A DNA stretch of 11,994 nt, from contig CALESE010000160.1 in the NCBI GenBank assembly GCA_937907205.1, positions 1 to 11,994 on the forward strand, read 5' to 3'. Positions 6,537-11,994 of this stretch are shown in pieces. Each line of letters begins with the position of its first letter. Within the stretch, counting starts at the first letter, position 1. The translations under genes were made by a program, and so were the position numbers. The stretch is from an uncultured Romboutsia sp. Its GTDB lineage: Bacteria; Bacillota; Clostridia; Peptostreptococcales; Peptostreptococcaceae. The notes beneath the pieces were generated by a model that made no database searches, had not been told where the DNA came from, and was given only the letters and a program-made list of their open reading frames with translations.

Positions 6537-6619
6537 GCAACTGACTGGCATATAACTATCCCTAGACCCTATAGTTTTCCATCCCTCAATTTCTCAAGGT
6601 TTGGCTTTTTCAATTTGTT
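6537..6619 (-). promoter_or_regulatory. c-di-GMP-I (GEMM-I) type riboswitch aptamer
   Basis: The minus strand shows the GEMM-I layout in order. GCCAAACC lies at 6605-6598. The hairpin CCTTGA-GAAA-TTGAGG with a GNRA loop is at 6599-6584. A GGGATGGAAAACTATAGGGT segment (6586-6567), continuing into CTA, is close to the usual GGGACGCAAAGC...GGGTCTA. A second hairpin pairs AACTAT (6576-6571) with ATAGTT (6559-6554). GCCAG...GTTGC closes the motif. An outer helix forms between CAAATTGA (6617-6610) and TCAGTTG (6544-6538) with one bulge. The aptamer ends directly at the Shine-Dalgarno site of the gene starting at 6519, and I see no terminator between them, so control of translation is likely. GGCAAACC of the consensus is GCCAAACC here. 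Class assignment is confident; ligand and direction of control are inferred. Confidence 0.8.
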
Positions 6620-6625
6620 AATACC

Positions 6626-6654
6626 ATTTTATTATTTTTGTCTAAATATGTAAA
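6626..6654 (-). promoter_or_regulatory. Promoter of the riboswitch-controlled operon
   Basis: On the minus strand TTTACA (6654-6649) is followed after exactly 17 bases by TAAAAT (6631-6626). Transcription would start near 6619-6618, right at the 5' strand of the aptamer's outer helix. That agreement supports both the promoter and the riboswitch. Confidence 0.65.
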
Positions 6655-6756
6655 TATTTGTAAGCAAACTGGACGTTAACTGTGTCATTTTGGACAATAA
6701 TTATAAAAAACTTAAGGTTTTTATAGAAAAATAGGCTATTTTAAATGTATTCAACT
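6655..6756. other. Non-coding spacer between the riboswitch promoter and the rlmH terminator
   Basis: I see no gene here. The stretch is AT-rich and holds short symmetric pieces: TGTC-N6-GACA at 6683-6696 and an AAAATAG/CTATTTT palindrome at 6728-6742. If the rlmH-proximal boundary of the element is near 6821-6852, this is element-end DNA and could contain recombinase binding sites, but nothing visible proves it. Confidence 0.4.
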
Positions 6757-6792
6757 AAAAATAGCTATCCCACTCAAAAGTGGCACAGCTAT
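6757..6792 (-). terminator. Intrinsic terminator of the rlmH transcript
   Basis: Two nested stems, 6761-6766 with 6787-6792 (ATAGCT/AGCTAT) and 6770-6774 with 6779-6783 (CCACT/AGTGG), are separated by a symmetric 3x3 internal loop and capped by a 4-base loop. On the minus strand the hairpin runs into TTTT. It lies about 45 bases after the rlmH stop and outside the candidate attachment site, so it may be supplied by the inserted element. Confidence 0.75.
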
Positions 6793-6797
6793 GATTT

Positions 6798-6841
6798 TCC
6801 GTTACTCTGTATTCATTTTTCAAAAACCGTGCTCCGTTACT
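6798..6841. repeat. 9-bp direct repeat TCCGTTACT at the rlmH 3' end
   Basis: TCCGTTACT occurs at 6798-6806 and again at 6833-6841, 35 bases apart start to start. The second copy includes the rlmH stop codon. Such a pair could mark recombinase half-sites or a duplicated attachment core, though a 9-mer can also recur by chance in AT-rich DNA. Confidence 0.55.
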
Positions 6842-6852
6842 TGTGATACTGT
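6821..6852 (-). other. Candidate attachment site at the rlmH 3' end
   Basis: Read in the rlmH direction the end of the gene and its flank are TATCACAAGTAA, then CGGAGCACGGTTTTTG. The staphylococcal SCC attachment core covers the equivalent codons (Tyr-His-Lys-stop) and continues into a CGGTTTTT-like tail, so position and tail agree. Accessory genes begin immediately beyond it. The partner copy at the far end of the element would lie left of the window, so the site cannot be confirmed here. Confidence 0.45.
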
Positions 6853-7316
6853 TCATTATTATTTATCCTAAACGCCCTATATACTTGTTCTAACAATATA
6901 AGCTTCATCATTTGATGAGGAAAAGTCATTCTAGAAAATGATAACTTATAATCAGCCCTCTTCAGCACCTCATCTGAAAGACCTAAAGAACCACCTATAA
7001 CAAAAGTTACATGACTATTCCCTCTAACCCCAAGCTTACTTATAGTATCTGCTAACTCCTCTGAAGATAAATTCTTTCCATCAATAGCTAAAGCTATAAC
7101 ATAACTATTATTTTTTATCTTACCAAGAATCTTTTTACCTTCTTTATCTTTTACTATTAACATATCTTTTTTACTTAGATTTTCTGGACATTTTTCATCA
7201 TCTAGTTCTATAAAATCTAGCTTACAATACTTAGATAATCTCTTACTAAACTCTTCTATTCCAAGTTTAAGATATTTTTCTTTTAGTTTCCCTACCGTTA
7301 TTATATTTATATTCAT
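6837..7316 (-). CDS. rlmH: 23S rRNA (pseudouridine1915-N3)-methyltransferase RlmH
   Basis: RlmH methylates N3 of pseudouridine 1915 in 23S rRNA helix 69 on the assembled 70S ribosome, using S-adenosylmethionine. The 159 residues match the family length. The SPOUT knot features are present: VIALAIDGKNLSSEELADTI, the glycine-rich FVIGGSLGLSDEVL cofactor loop, and the conserved end MTFPHQMMKLILLEQVYRAF...YHK. The ATG at 7316 has AAGGAG upstream. It lies 31 bases after the WalJ-like gene and is probably cotranscribed with it. The 3' end is intact although accessory DNA starts right after it, as expected if an element integrated site-specifically and restored the last codons. Confidence 0.97.
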   Translation of the reverse strand: MNINIITVGKLKEKYLKLGIEEFSKRLSKYCKLDFIELDDEKCPENLSKKDMLIVKDKEGKKILGKIKNNSYVIALAIDGKNLSSEELADTISKLGVRGNSHVTFVIGGSLGLSDEVLKRADYKLSFSRMTFPHQMMKLILLEQVYRAFRINNNEQYHK

Positions 7317-7347
7317 TTACATTTCTCCTTAGCTAATACTAATAGTA

Positions 7348-8142
7348 TTATTTTACTTTGTAAATATCAGATACTTCCTCTCTTGCTAATACATCTAATT
7401 TTACATCTTGCCCTACTACTATATCATTTTGATTTAATATTCCTTTTGAAGTTTCATAAGCTAACTCTGGAAAATTATTTTCTTTGCTTAAATGAGCTAA
7501 TAATATTCTTTCCGTTCCTTCTTTTATAAGCTCTACACAAAATCTAGCAGCATCTTCATTAGATAAATGTCCTACTTCTGACTGTACTCTTTTTTTTAGA
7601 GAATATGGATATGATCCCATCATAAGCATATTCTCATCATAATTAGATTCAAGTACTACTAATTTCGATTTATATAAATGTCTTTTTATATTATCTGTTA
7701 TACATCCTATATCTGTTGCTATGGATATTTTCTCATTTTCTGCATAGAAATTATATCCTACTGCATCTGATGCATCATGAGGTATTGAAAATGGTCTTAT
7801 TATTATATCTCCTAGAGAATAACTTCTATCATTTTCAAATACTTTCATATTTGTATCTTTTATATCTCCTAGCTTGTCCCTCATTGAACACCAAGTTTTT
7901 ATATTAGCAAATATAGGTATATCATACTTTCTTGAGATTATACCTGCTCCTTTTATATGATCTGAATGTTCATGAGTTATAAATATTCCTTTTAATTTTT
8001 CTATATCTACATTTATATCATCAAGTCCCGTAGTTATTCTTTTACCGCTAAGGCCTGCATCTATTAATATATTCGTATCTTTATATCCTACATAATGACA
8101 ATTTCCACTACTCCCGCTACCTATTGAACAATATTTAAGCAT
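7348..8142 (-). CDS. walJ: Metallo-beta-lactamase-fold hydrolase, WalJ/YycJ type
   Basis: This 264-residue protein has the metal-binding set of the metallo-beta-lactamase fold: THEHSDH at 56-62 (His57, His59, Asp61, His62), an IPHD segment with His122, IATDIG with Asp144, VGHLS with His192, and LLAHLS with His217. The opening SIGSGSSGNCHYVG is typical of the YycJ/WalJ group, whose bacterial members are linked to DNA repair or double-strand DNA exonuclease activity and to the WalRK region. Length agrees with the family. The ATG at 8142 follows GAGGTGA. It lies next to rlmH, a common arrangement in Firmicutes, and has its own promoter after the peptidase terminator. The group is sure; the substrate is not. 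Confidence 0.88.
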   Translation of the reverse strand: MLKYCSIGSGSSGNCHYVGYKDTNILIDAGLSGKRITTGLDDINVDIEKLKGIFITHEHSDHIKGAGIISRKYDIPIFANIKTWCSMRDKLGDIKDTNMKVFENDRSYSLGDIIIRPFSIPHDASDAVGYNFYAENEKISIATDIGCITDNIKRHLYKSKLVVLESNYDENMLMMGSYPYSLKKRVQSEVGHLSNEDAARFCVELIKEGTERILLAHLSKENNFPELAYETSKGILNQNDIVVGQDVKLDVLAREEVSDIYKVK

Positions 8143-8175
8143 ATGTCACCTCATTTTCTCATAATCATAAGATAT

Positions 8176-8181
8176 ATTATA
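8176..8181 (-). promoter_or_regulatory. Extended -10 promoter of the walJ-rlmH unit
   Basis: On the minus strand TGGTATAAT carries a perfect TATAAT (8181-8176) with the TG one base upstream that marks an extended -10 element. The -35 region falls inside the preceding terminator stem and matches poorly, which the extended -10 would compensate. The start codon follows 33 bases later. Confidence 0.65.
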
Positions 8182-8183
8182 CC

Positions 8184-8223
8184 AAAAAACTACGGCTTTA
8201 AATATCAATTTAAAACCGTAGTT
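8184..8223 (-). terminator. Intrinsic terminator of the M1 peptidase gene
   Basis: Bases 8188-8202 and 8209-8223 form a 15-bp stem with a 6-base loop, complete in minus-strand RNA with one G-U pair. A run of T follows. It lies five bases after the stop at 8229. In plus-strand RNA the same pair is C-A, so it is better suited to the minus strand. Confidence 0.88.
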
Positions 8224-8228
8224 AAAAT

Positions 8229-9698
8229 TTACTTGTATTCCCTTATTATTTTATCAATATCTACACCTTTGCTGTTCCATACCTCTACAAATTTAGCTCC
8301 ATTTACATTTTCAAATTTATACTTATTGAAATATTCTTTTAATGTATCGAAGAATACTTTATCTCCTACTTGATTTCTTACTTCGTTAAATGCTAATGCT
8401 CCTTTAGTATATACATTTAAACTATATTCTAATGAATCTTTATATTGATTACTTGGTTTAAATATATTTTCACTAGATCTATTTTTTGCTTGAACTTCCA
8501 TAGTTTTTATAAGTTTATCTCCAACTTCTTTACCATATTTTTTTTCAAAATAAAGTACTGTTGAATATTCTGTAAGTGCTTCATCTAACCATGGCTCGCT
8601 TATTTCATCATTTCCTATTACTGAATACCACCATTGATGAGCTGTCTCATGAGCTATCACATATTCCATTAAGAATTTATCTTTCTCATTATATAAAGTT
8701 TGATCTATCATAACCATCATAGGGTACTCCATGCCACCTATATAAAAATCACTCGCTATTACTGAATATGTCTCATATGGATATTCTCCAAATAGTTCAC
8801 TAAATATTTTTATTGATTCTTTAGCTATTTTAGTTGATTCTTTTGATAAATTCTTATTAAGATTATATGTATTTATGTTAATATTTTTATATGTATCTTT
8901 ATATACATCAAATTTTTCACTTAATACAAATGCAAAATCTCTTACTTTTTTTGCTTGAATTTCATATAAAGTTTTTTCATTATCTGATTTTTGATTTATA
9001 ATGTTTCCTGTGCAACCAATCTTATATTTTTTAGGAATTAATATTTTTACATAAAAGTCACTTGTGTCACTATAAAAAGGATCCCCTACAGTTTCATATC
9101 CTTTTAAATTCCATCCTCTATCATCATTTACACATGATATAGGAAACCAATTTGTAACATTTATAGTGCTTTCTCCATATCCAAATCTACCTTCAGAATT
9201 AGGTAGCTTTACATTATATTTCATATCAATTGAAAATTTTTCACCTGGCTTTAAAATTCTGCCAAGCTTTACTTCTAATATATCATTTTTATCACCTTTA
9301 ATTTCATACTCAAGCTTTTTACCATTGTTTAATATATTTTTAATATCTATATAACCTTCATTAAATCCATTTGGATATGCTTGTTCCATCTCATTTTTTT
9401 CAAAAGGTGCAAATTCCTTCTTTGAAAATGCATTAGGATATATATGAAAATATATCTTGTCTAAATCTGTTTTAGTATTGTTTACATATTCAACATTTTG
9501 ATTACACATAATTCTTTTTGTTTCATCATTAAAAATAACATCCATAGTATACCTATTTATGCTTTTTTCCTCATTTACTTTTAAAGCTGTTACCTCACCA
9601 TTTTTATTTTTTAAATAAATACCTCCTCCTACCAATAATGCAAATACTAATACTACCGATAATATTTTCCTCACTTTTTTAGTAAAATTAATTACCAA
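8229..9698 (-). CDS. M1 family zinc metallopeptidase, membrane-anchored
   Basis: The 489-residue protein carries the M1 aminopeptidase signature. HETAH at 350-354 and the third zinc ligand Glu373 (WLDEALTEYS) are spaced exactly as in the family. The GGMEYP loop at 321-326 corresponds to the GAMEN exopeptidase motif. An N-terminal hydrophobic segment (about 12-28) after KKVRK should act as an uncleaved anchor, placing the catalytic domain outside the cell. It is shorter than full M1 enzymes because the long C-terminal helical domain is missing, as in many bacterial relatives. The start is a TTG at 9698, chosen because GGAGGGGG lies just upstream and no ATG fits. Substrate unknown, probably peptides at the cell surface. 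Confidence 0.9.
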   Translation of the reverse strand: MVINFTKKVRKILSVVLVFALLVGGGIYLKNKNGEVTALKVNEEKSINRYTMDVIFNDETKRIMCNQNVEYVNNTKTDLDKIYFHIYPNAFSKKEFAPFEKNEMEQAYPNGFNEGYIDIKNILNNGKKLEYEIKGDKNDILEVKLGRILKPGEKFSIDMKYNVKLPNSEGRFGYGESTINVTNWFPISCVNDDRGWNLKGYETVGDPFYSDTSDFYVKILIPKKYKIGCTGNIINQKSDNEKTLYEIQAKKVRDFAFVLSEKFDVYKDTYKNININTYNLNKNLSKESTKIAKESIKIFSELFGEYPYETYSVIASDFYIGGMEYPMMVMIDQTLYNEKDKFLMEYVIAHETAHQWWYSVIGNDEISEPWLDEALTEYSTVLYFEKKYGKEVGDKLIKTMEVQAKNRSSENIFKPSNQYKDSLEYSLNVYTKGALAFNEVRNQVGDKVFFDTLKEYFNKYKFENVNGAKFVEVWNSKGVDIDKIIREYK

Positions 9699-9718
9699 AA
9701 TATCCCCCTCCAGTTTCT

Positions 9719-9747
9719 TATGAATAATTTATCTGTTTTTCTTGCAA
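9719..9747 (-). promoter_or_regulatory. Candidate promoter of the M1 peptidase gene
   Basis: On the minus strand TTGCAA (9747-9742) and TTCATA (9724-9719) are 17 bases apart, about 20 bases before the TTG start. The -10 box is poor. A second TTGCAA lies at 9755-9760. Confidence 0.35.
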
Positions 9748-9787
9748 GATAAATTTGCAATACTTTTCCTGTAATCTAACTTTAAAT

Positions 9788-9803
9788 TTTATGTTGCATT
9801 AAA
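9788..9803 (+). repeat. 16-bp direct repeat, copy 1
   Basis: TTTATGTTGCATTAAA here is identical to 11976-11991. This copy covers the -35 region of the DnaD-like gene's promoter, which suggests a regulator binding site shared with the gene that follows the window. Confidence 0.6.
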
Positions 9804-9826
9804 GTTTTGTATTTTTGTGATATAAT
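9798..9826 (+). promoter_or_regulatory. Promoter of the DnaD-like/helicase loader operon
   Basis: A perfect TATAAT at 9821-9826 is preceded by TGA, giving an extended -10 (TGATATAAT). The -35 position 17 bases upstream reads ATTAAA and is weak. Transcription would start near 9833, so the leader is very short and opens almost at the GAGGTG ribosome site. Confidence 0.7.
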
Positions 9827-9845
9827 CTAATCTGAGGTGATAAAA

Positions 9846-10901
9846 ATGTTTTTTAAAGAAGTTAATGAAGCAGACTTGGGTGAGACTTCTATTGCAAATA
9901 TCTTTATAGATATATTTATGCCTATGGCGGACGGGTTATACGTTAAAGTTTATTTATTAGCATATAGAAATGCTTGTATCCCTAGCCTTAATCCTAATTT
10001 TAGCAACAAATCAATAGCTAAAGATTTAAATATCCCTCTTTCTGATGTAATCTCTGCTTGGAGATTTTGGGAAAGTAAAGGAATTATAAAAATGCATAAA
10101 AATGAAGGTTTTGATGATTTTGACTATTCAATAGAGTTTTTAGATTTAAAAAAATTATATATGGAAAATATATTAATTAATACAACATCAATAAAATCAA
10201 ATACTGACAGTATTGTAGCTACTTCAGATAATCCTAATATTAGAAAAATGTTTAATAATATAAATCAAATAGTTGGACGATACTTAGATCCGGGCGAAAA
10301 AATAAGCATTATGGAAATTATGGATAAATATAATATGAGTCCTGAGATGATAATATGTGCTTATGAACATGTAAAAGATAAAACTGGTACTTCTAAGCCT
10401 GTTAAATATATTGAAGGAATAATCAGAAACTGGTATGATTCTAATTTATATACTCCTAAAGATGTTAAAGATTCTTTTGCTGTTAGAAGTGAAAGATATA
10501 TGTTATATAGAACTATATTTAATGAACTAGGCTTCTCTAGACAACCATCTAGGTCTGAAAAACAAATTATGGATGAATGGTTTGATAAGTATAATATGGA
10601 TATTGAATTAGTACTTGAAGCATGTTCTAAATCTAAGAATATATCAAATCCATCGATATCATATATCAATGGTATAATAAATAGTTGGAATAATAAAAAT
10701 ATAAAAAATATGACCGATTTAAAAAATAATGAGCAAGAGCAAAGACCTAAAGAAAATATAATCAAAAATTCATATTTCAATAAAAATAATGATGATTATA
10801 AAAAAACTAAATTCCATAATTTCAATGAAACTTTTACTCAATATACTCCTGAGGAATTAGATAAAATAATTGAGAAAAGTCAAAGAGAAAAATTTAGGTA
10901 G
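9846..10901 (+). CDS. DnaD-like replication initiation protein with two DnaD C-terminal domains
   Basis: DnaD/DnaB-type proteins help load the replicative helicase at the origin and at restarting forks in Firmicutes. The N-terminal part (about 15-105) resembles a winged helix, with SIAKDLNIPLSDVISAWRFW. Two DnaB_2 (PF07261) repeats follow at about 130-197 and 218-285, each ending in the family's YIxGIIxxW motif (188-196 YIEGIIRNW; 273-281 YINGIINSW). The tail is polar and probably disordered. I start at the ATG at 9846, giving 351 residues, because GAGGTG at 9834-9839 is its ribosome site. A GTG at 9837 overlaps that site and is not a start. The helicase loader gene follows after eight bases. 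C. difficile has the same pair. Confidence 0.88.
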   Translation: MFFKEVNEADLGETSIANIFIDIFMPMADGLYVKVYLLAYRNACIPSLNPNFSNKSIAKDLNIPLSDVISAWRFWESKGIIKMHKNEGFDDFDYSIEFLDLKKLYMENILINTTSIKSNTDSIVATSDNPNIRKMFNNINQIVGRYLDPGEKISIMEIMDKYNMSPEMIICAYEHVKDKTGTSKPVKYIEGIIRNWYDSNLYTPKDVKDSFAVRSERYMLYRTIFNELGFSRQPSRSEKQIMDEWFDKYNMDIELVLEACSKSKNISNPSISYINGIINSWNNKNIKNMTDLKNNEQEQRPKENIIKNSYFNKNNDDYKKTKFHNFNETFTQYTPEELDKIIEKSQREKFR

Positions 10902-10909
10902 GTGATTAA

Positions 10910-11902
10910 ATGGATAATACTAAAATCAGAAATATCCTTTTTAAATATGAACAACGAAGAGATAAAAATGAATATGAATTAGAACAAAGAAAGAATAAAA
11001 TAGCCACTAATTTACCTGAAATTGTAGAAATCGATGATGAAATATCTAAGATTGGTTTAAAATTGGCAAAATCTGTACTATTAAATCCTAGCTCAAGAGA
11101 AGATACCGTAAAAAAATGTAAAGAAGATATAGAAACACTAAGACTAAGAAAAGAAAATTTACTTAAACAACATAATATACCTTTAGATTATTTAGAAATG
11201 AAATATAACTGCGGACATTGTGAAGATAAAGGATTTTTACCAAGTGGTGAGAAATGTAAATGCCTAAAACAAGAAATAATAAATGAAGCATATAAAATGT
11301 CTAATTTAAATAAGGTTCTAAGCAAAGAAAACTTTAATAACTTTGATTTTAATATATTTTCTCCTATAAGACCTGAAGGATCTAATATATCACCTAGAGA
11401 AAATATGCTTGATATTTTTTCAATTTGTGAGAAATTTGTTTTAGATTTTAATAAAGAAAATGATGAAAATTTATTATTCTATGGCTCTACTGGACTTGGC
11501 AAAACTTATATGTGTAATTGTATAGCTAAAGATCTATTAGATAGAGGTTATGTAGTTATTTATCAAACTTCATTTAGAATTTTAGAAATAATAGAAGAGT
11601 ATAAATTTAGAAAAGATCCTAATAATAAATTAGATGATGAAAATTATAAGAATCTATTTGAGTGTGATTTATTAATAATAGATGATCTAGGTACAGAGCT
11701 TAATAACTCATTTACAAGCGGTGAAATATTTAATATCGTTAATACTAGATTAGTCTCTGGCAAAAAGATTATAATATCCACAAACTTATCACCATCTCAA
11801 CTTGGTAAAACTTATACACAAAGAACTTTATCTAGAATACTAGATAAATTTAGACTTATCAAGTTTATTGGAAATGATTTAAGATGGGAAAGATTTAAGT
11901 AG
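10910..11902 (+). CDS. Replicative helicase loader, DnaI/DnaC-type AAA+ ATPase
   Basis: The 330-residue protein is the expected partner of the DnaD-like protein and should place the replicative helicase on DNA. An N-terminal charged helical region (1-95) precedes a four-cysteine zinc motif, Cys101, Cys104, Cys116 and Cys118, as in DnaI. The AAA+ core has Walker A GSTGLGKT (192-199), Walker B LLIIDD (254-259), a sensor STN (290-292) and candidate arginine fingers in YTQRTLSRI (Arg305, Arg309). It ends in the usual LRWERFK-like tail. GGTAGGTGA provides the ribosome site, and the gene starts eight bases after the DnaD-like gene, so both are one operon. Names vary between DnaC and DnaI, so no symbol is given. 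Confidence 0.93.
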   Translation: MDNTKIRNILFKYEQRRDKNEYELEQRKNKIATNLPEIVEIDDEISKIGLKLAKSVLLNPSSREDTVKKCKEDIETLRLRKENLLKQHNIPLDYLEMKYNCGHCEDKGFLPSGEKCKCLKQEIINEAYKMSNLNKVLSKENFNNFDFNIFSPIRPEGSNISPRENMLDIFSICEKFVLDFNKENDENLLFYGSTGLGKTYMCNCIAKDLLDRGYVVIYQTSFRILEIIEEYKFRKDPNNKLDDENYKNLFECDLLIIDDLGTELNNSFTSGEIFNIVNTRLVSGKKIIISTNLSPSQLGKTYTQRTLSRILDKFRLIKFIGNDLRWERFK

Positions 11903-11938
11903 AAGGAATATATATTTATATTTTCTTCTACTTTTTTT
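11897..11938 (+). terminator. Intrinsic terminator of the helicase loader operon
   Basis: AAGTAGAAG (11897-11905) pairs with CTTCTACTT (11925-11933), a 9-bp stem followed by a T run to 11938. The loop is a long AT-rich stretch that may pair partly. The left arm overlaps the TAG stop codon, so a terminating ribosome would cover it briefly. Confidence 0.85.
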
Positions 11939-11961
11939 ATTAGATAGATTGTCAATACAAG

Positions 11962-11991
11962 TGCAACACTTTATATTTATGTTGCATTAAA
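11962..11991 (+). promoter_or_regulatory. Operator-like inverted repeat and second copy of the 16-bp repeat
   Basis: TGCAACA (11962-11968) and TGTTGCA (11980-11986) form an inverted repeat with an 11-base spacer, and TTTATGTTGCATTAAA at 11976-11991 repeats the element at 9788-9803. It lies just after the operon terminator at the window edge, where the promoter of a downstream plus-strand gene would be expected. The binding protein is unknown. Confidence 0.45.
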
Positions 11992-11994
11992 TAC

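Noticed and set aside
6683..6696. TGTC-N6-GACA inverted repeat as a defined operator
   Set aside because: Four-base arms are too short to be meaningful alone. Mentioned only as content of the spacer.
9837..9845. GTG at 9837 as the start of the DnaD-like protein, adding three residues
   Set aside because: This GTG is part of the GAGGTG ribosome site for the ATG at 9846.
10361..10780. Minus-strand frame of 139 codons inside the DnaD-like gene
   Set aside because: It is the complement of a gene with two clear DnaD domains, and it has no ribosome site.
1..11994. tRNA, rRNA, CRISPR array or insertion sequence
   Set aside because: I found no cloverleaf-like segment, no regularly spaced repeats beyond the 8-mer array, and no transposase-like protein on either strand.

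Overview
The window looks like the chromosome of a low-GC Gram-positive anaerobe of the class Clostridia, most likely the family Peptostreptococcaceae (Clostridioides, Paraclostridium and relatives). The evidence is the strong AT bias, AGGAGG-type ribosome sites before almost every gene, and a DnaD-like gene followed directly by a DnaI/DnaC-type helicase loader. No species can be fixed from the sequence alone.

Region 1, positions 1 to about 6820, is accessory DNA with every gene on the minus strand. Reading in the direction of transcription it holds five blocks. (a) A secreted, membrane-anchored protein and a 163-residue protein follow a c-di-GMP-I (GEMM-I) type riboswitch that has its own promoter. 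(b) A 111-residue protein precedes a Mor-like regulator, a small membrane protein and a lipoprotein. (c) A DUF960 protein precedes a 99-residue protein and two micro-proteins of 27 and 29 residues, each with a strong Shine-Dalgarno site. (d) A 212-residue protein of unknown function stands alone. (e) A 618-residue DUF927-type P-loop ATPase is followed by the first codons of another gene that leaves the window. Intrinsic terminators separate blocks a/b, b/c, c/d and d/e.

Region 2, about 6820 to 9836, is conserved chromosome, also on the minus strand: rlmH, a WalJ/YycJ-type metallo-beta-lactamase-fold protein, and an M1-family membrane-anchored metallopeptidase. Region 3, 9846 to the end, runs on the plus strand: a two-domain DnaD-like replication protein and a helicase loader, ended by a strong terminator. 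The divergent gap near 9699-9845 carries the promoter of this pair.

The accessory block begins exactly at the 3' end of rlmH. That is the attachment site used by staphylococcal cassette chromosome (SCC) elements, which also often carry DUF927 and DUF960 genes. I therefore infer an SCC-like or other rlmH-integrating element whose recombinase lies left of the window. The most unusual signal is the riboswitch within this element: a host second messenger may control a surface protein encoded by the element.
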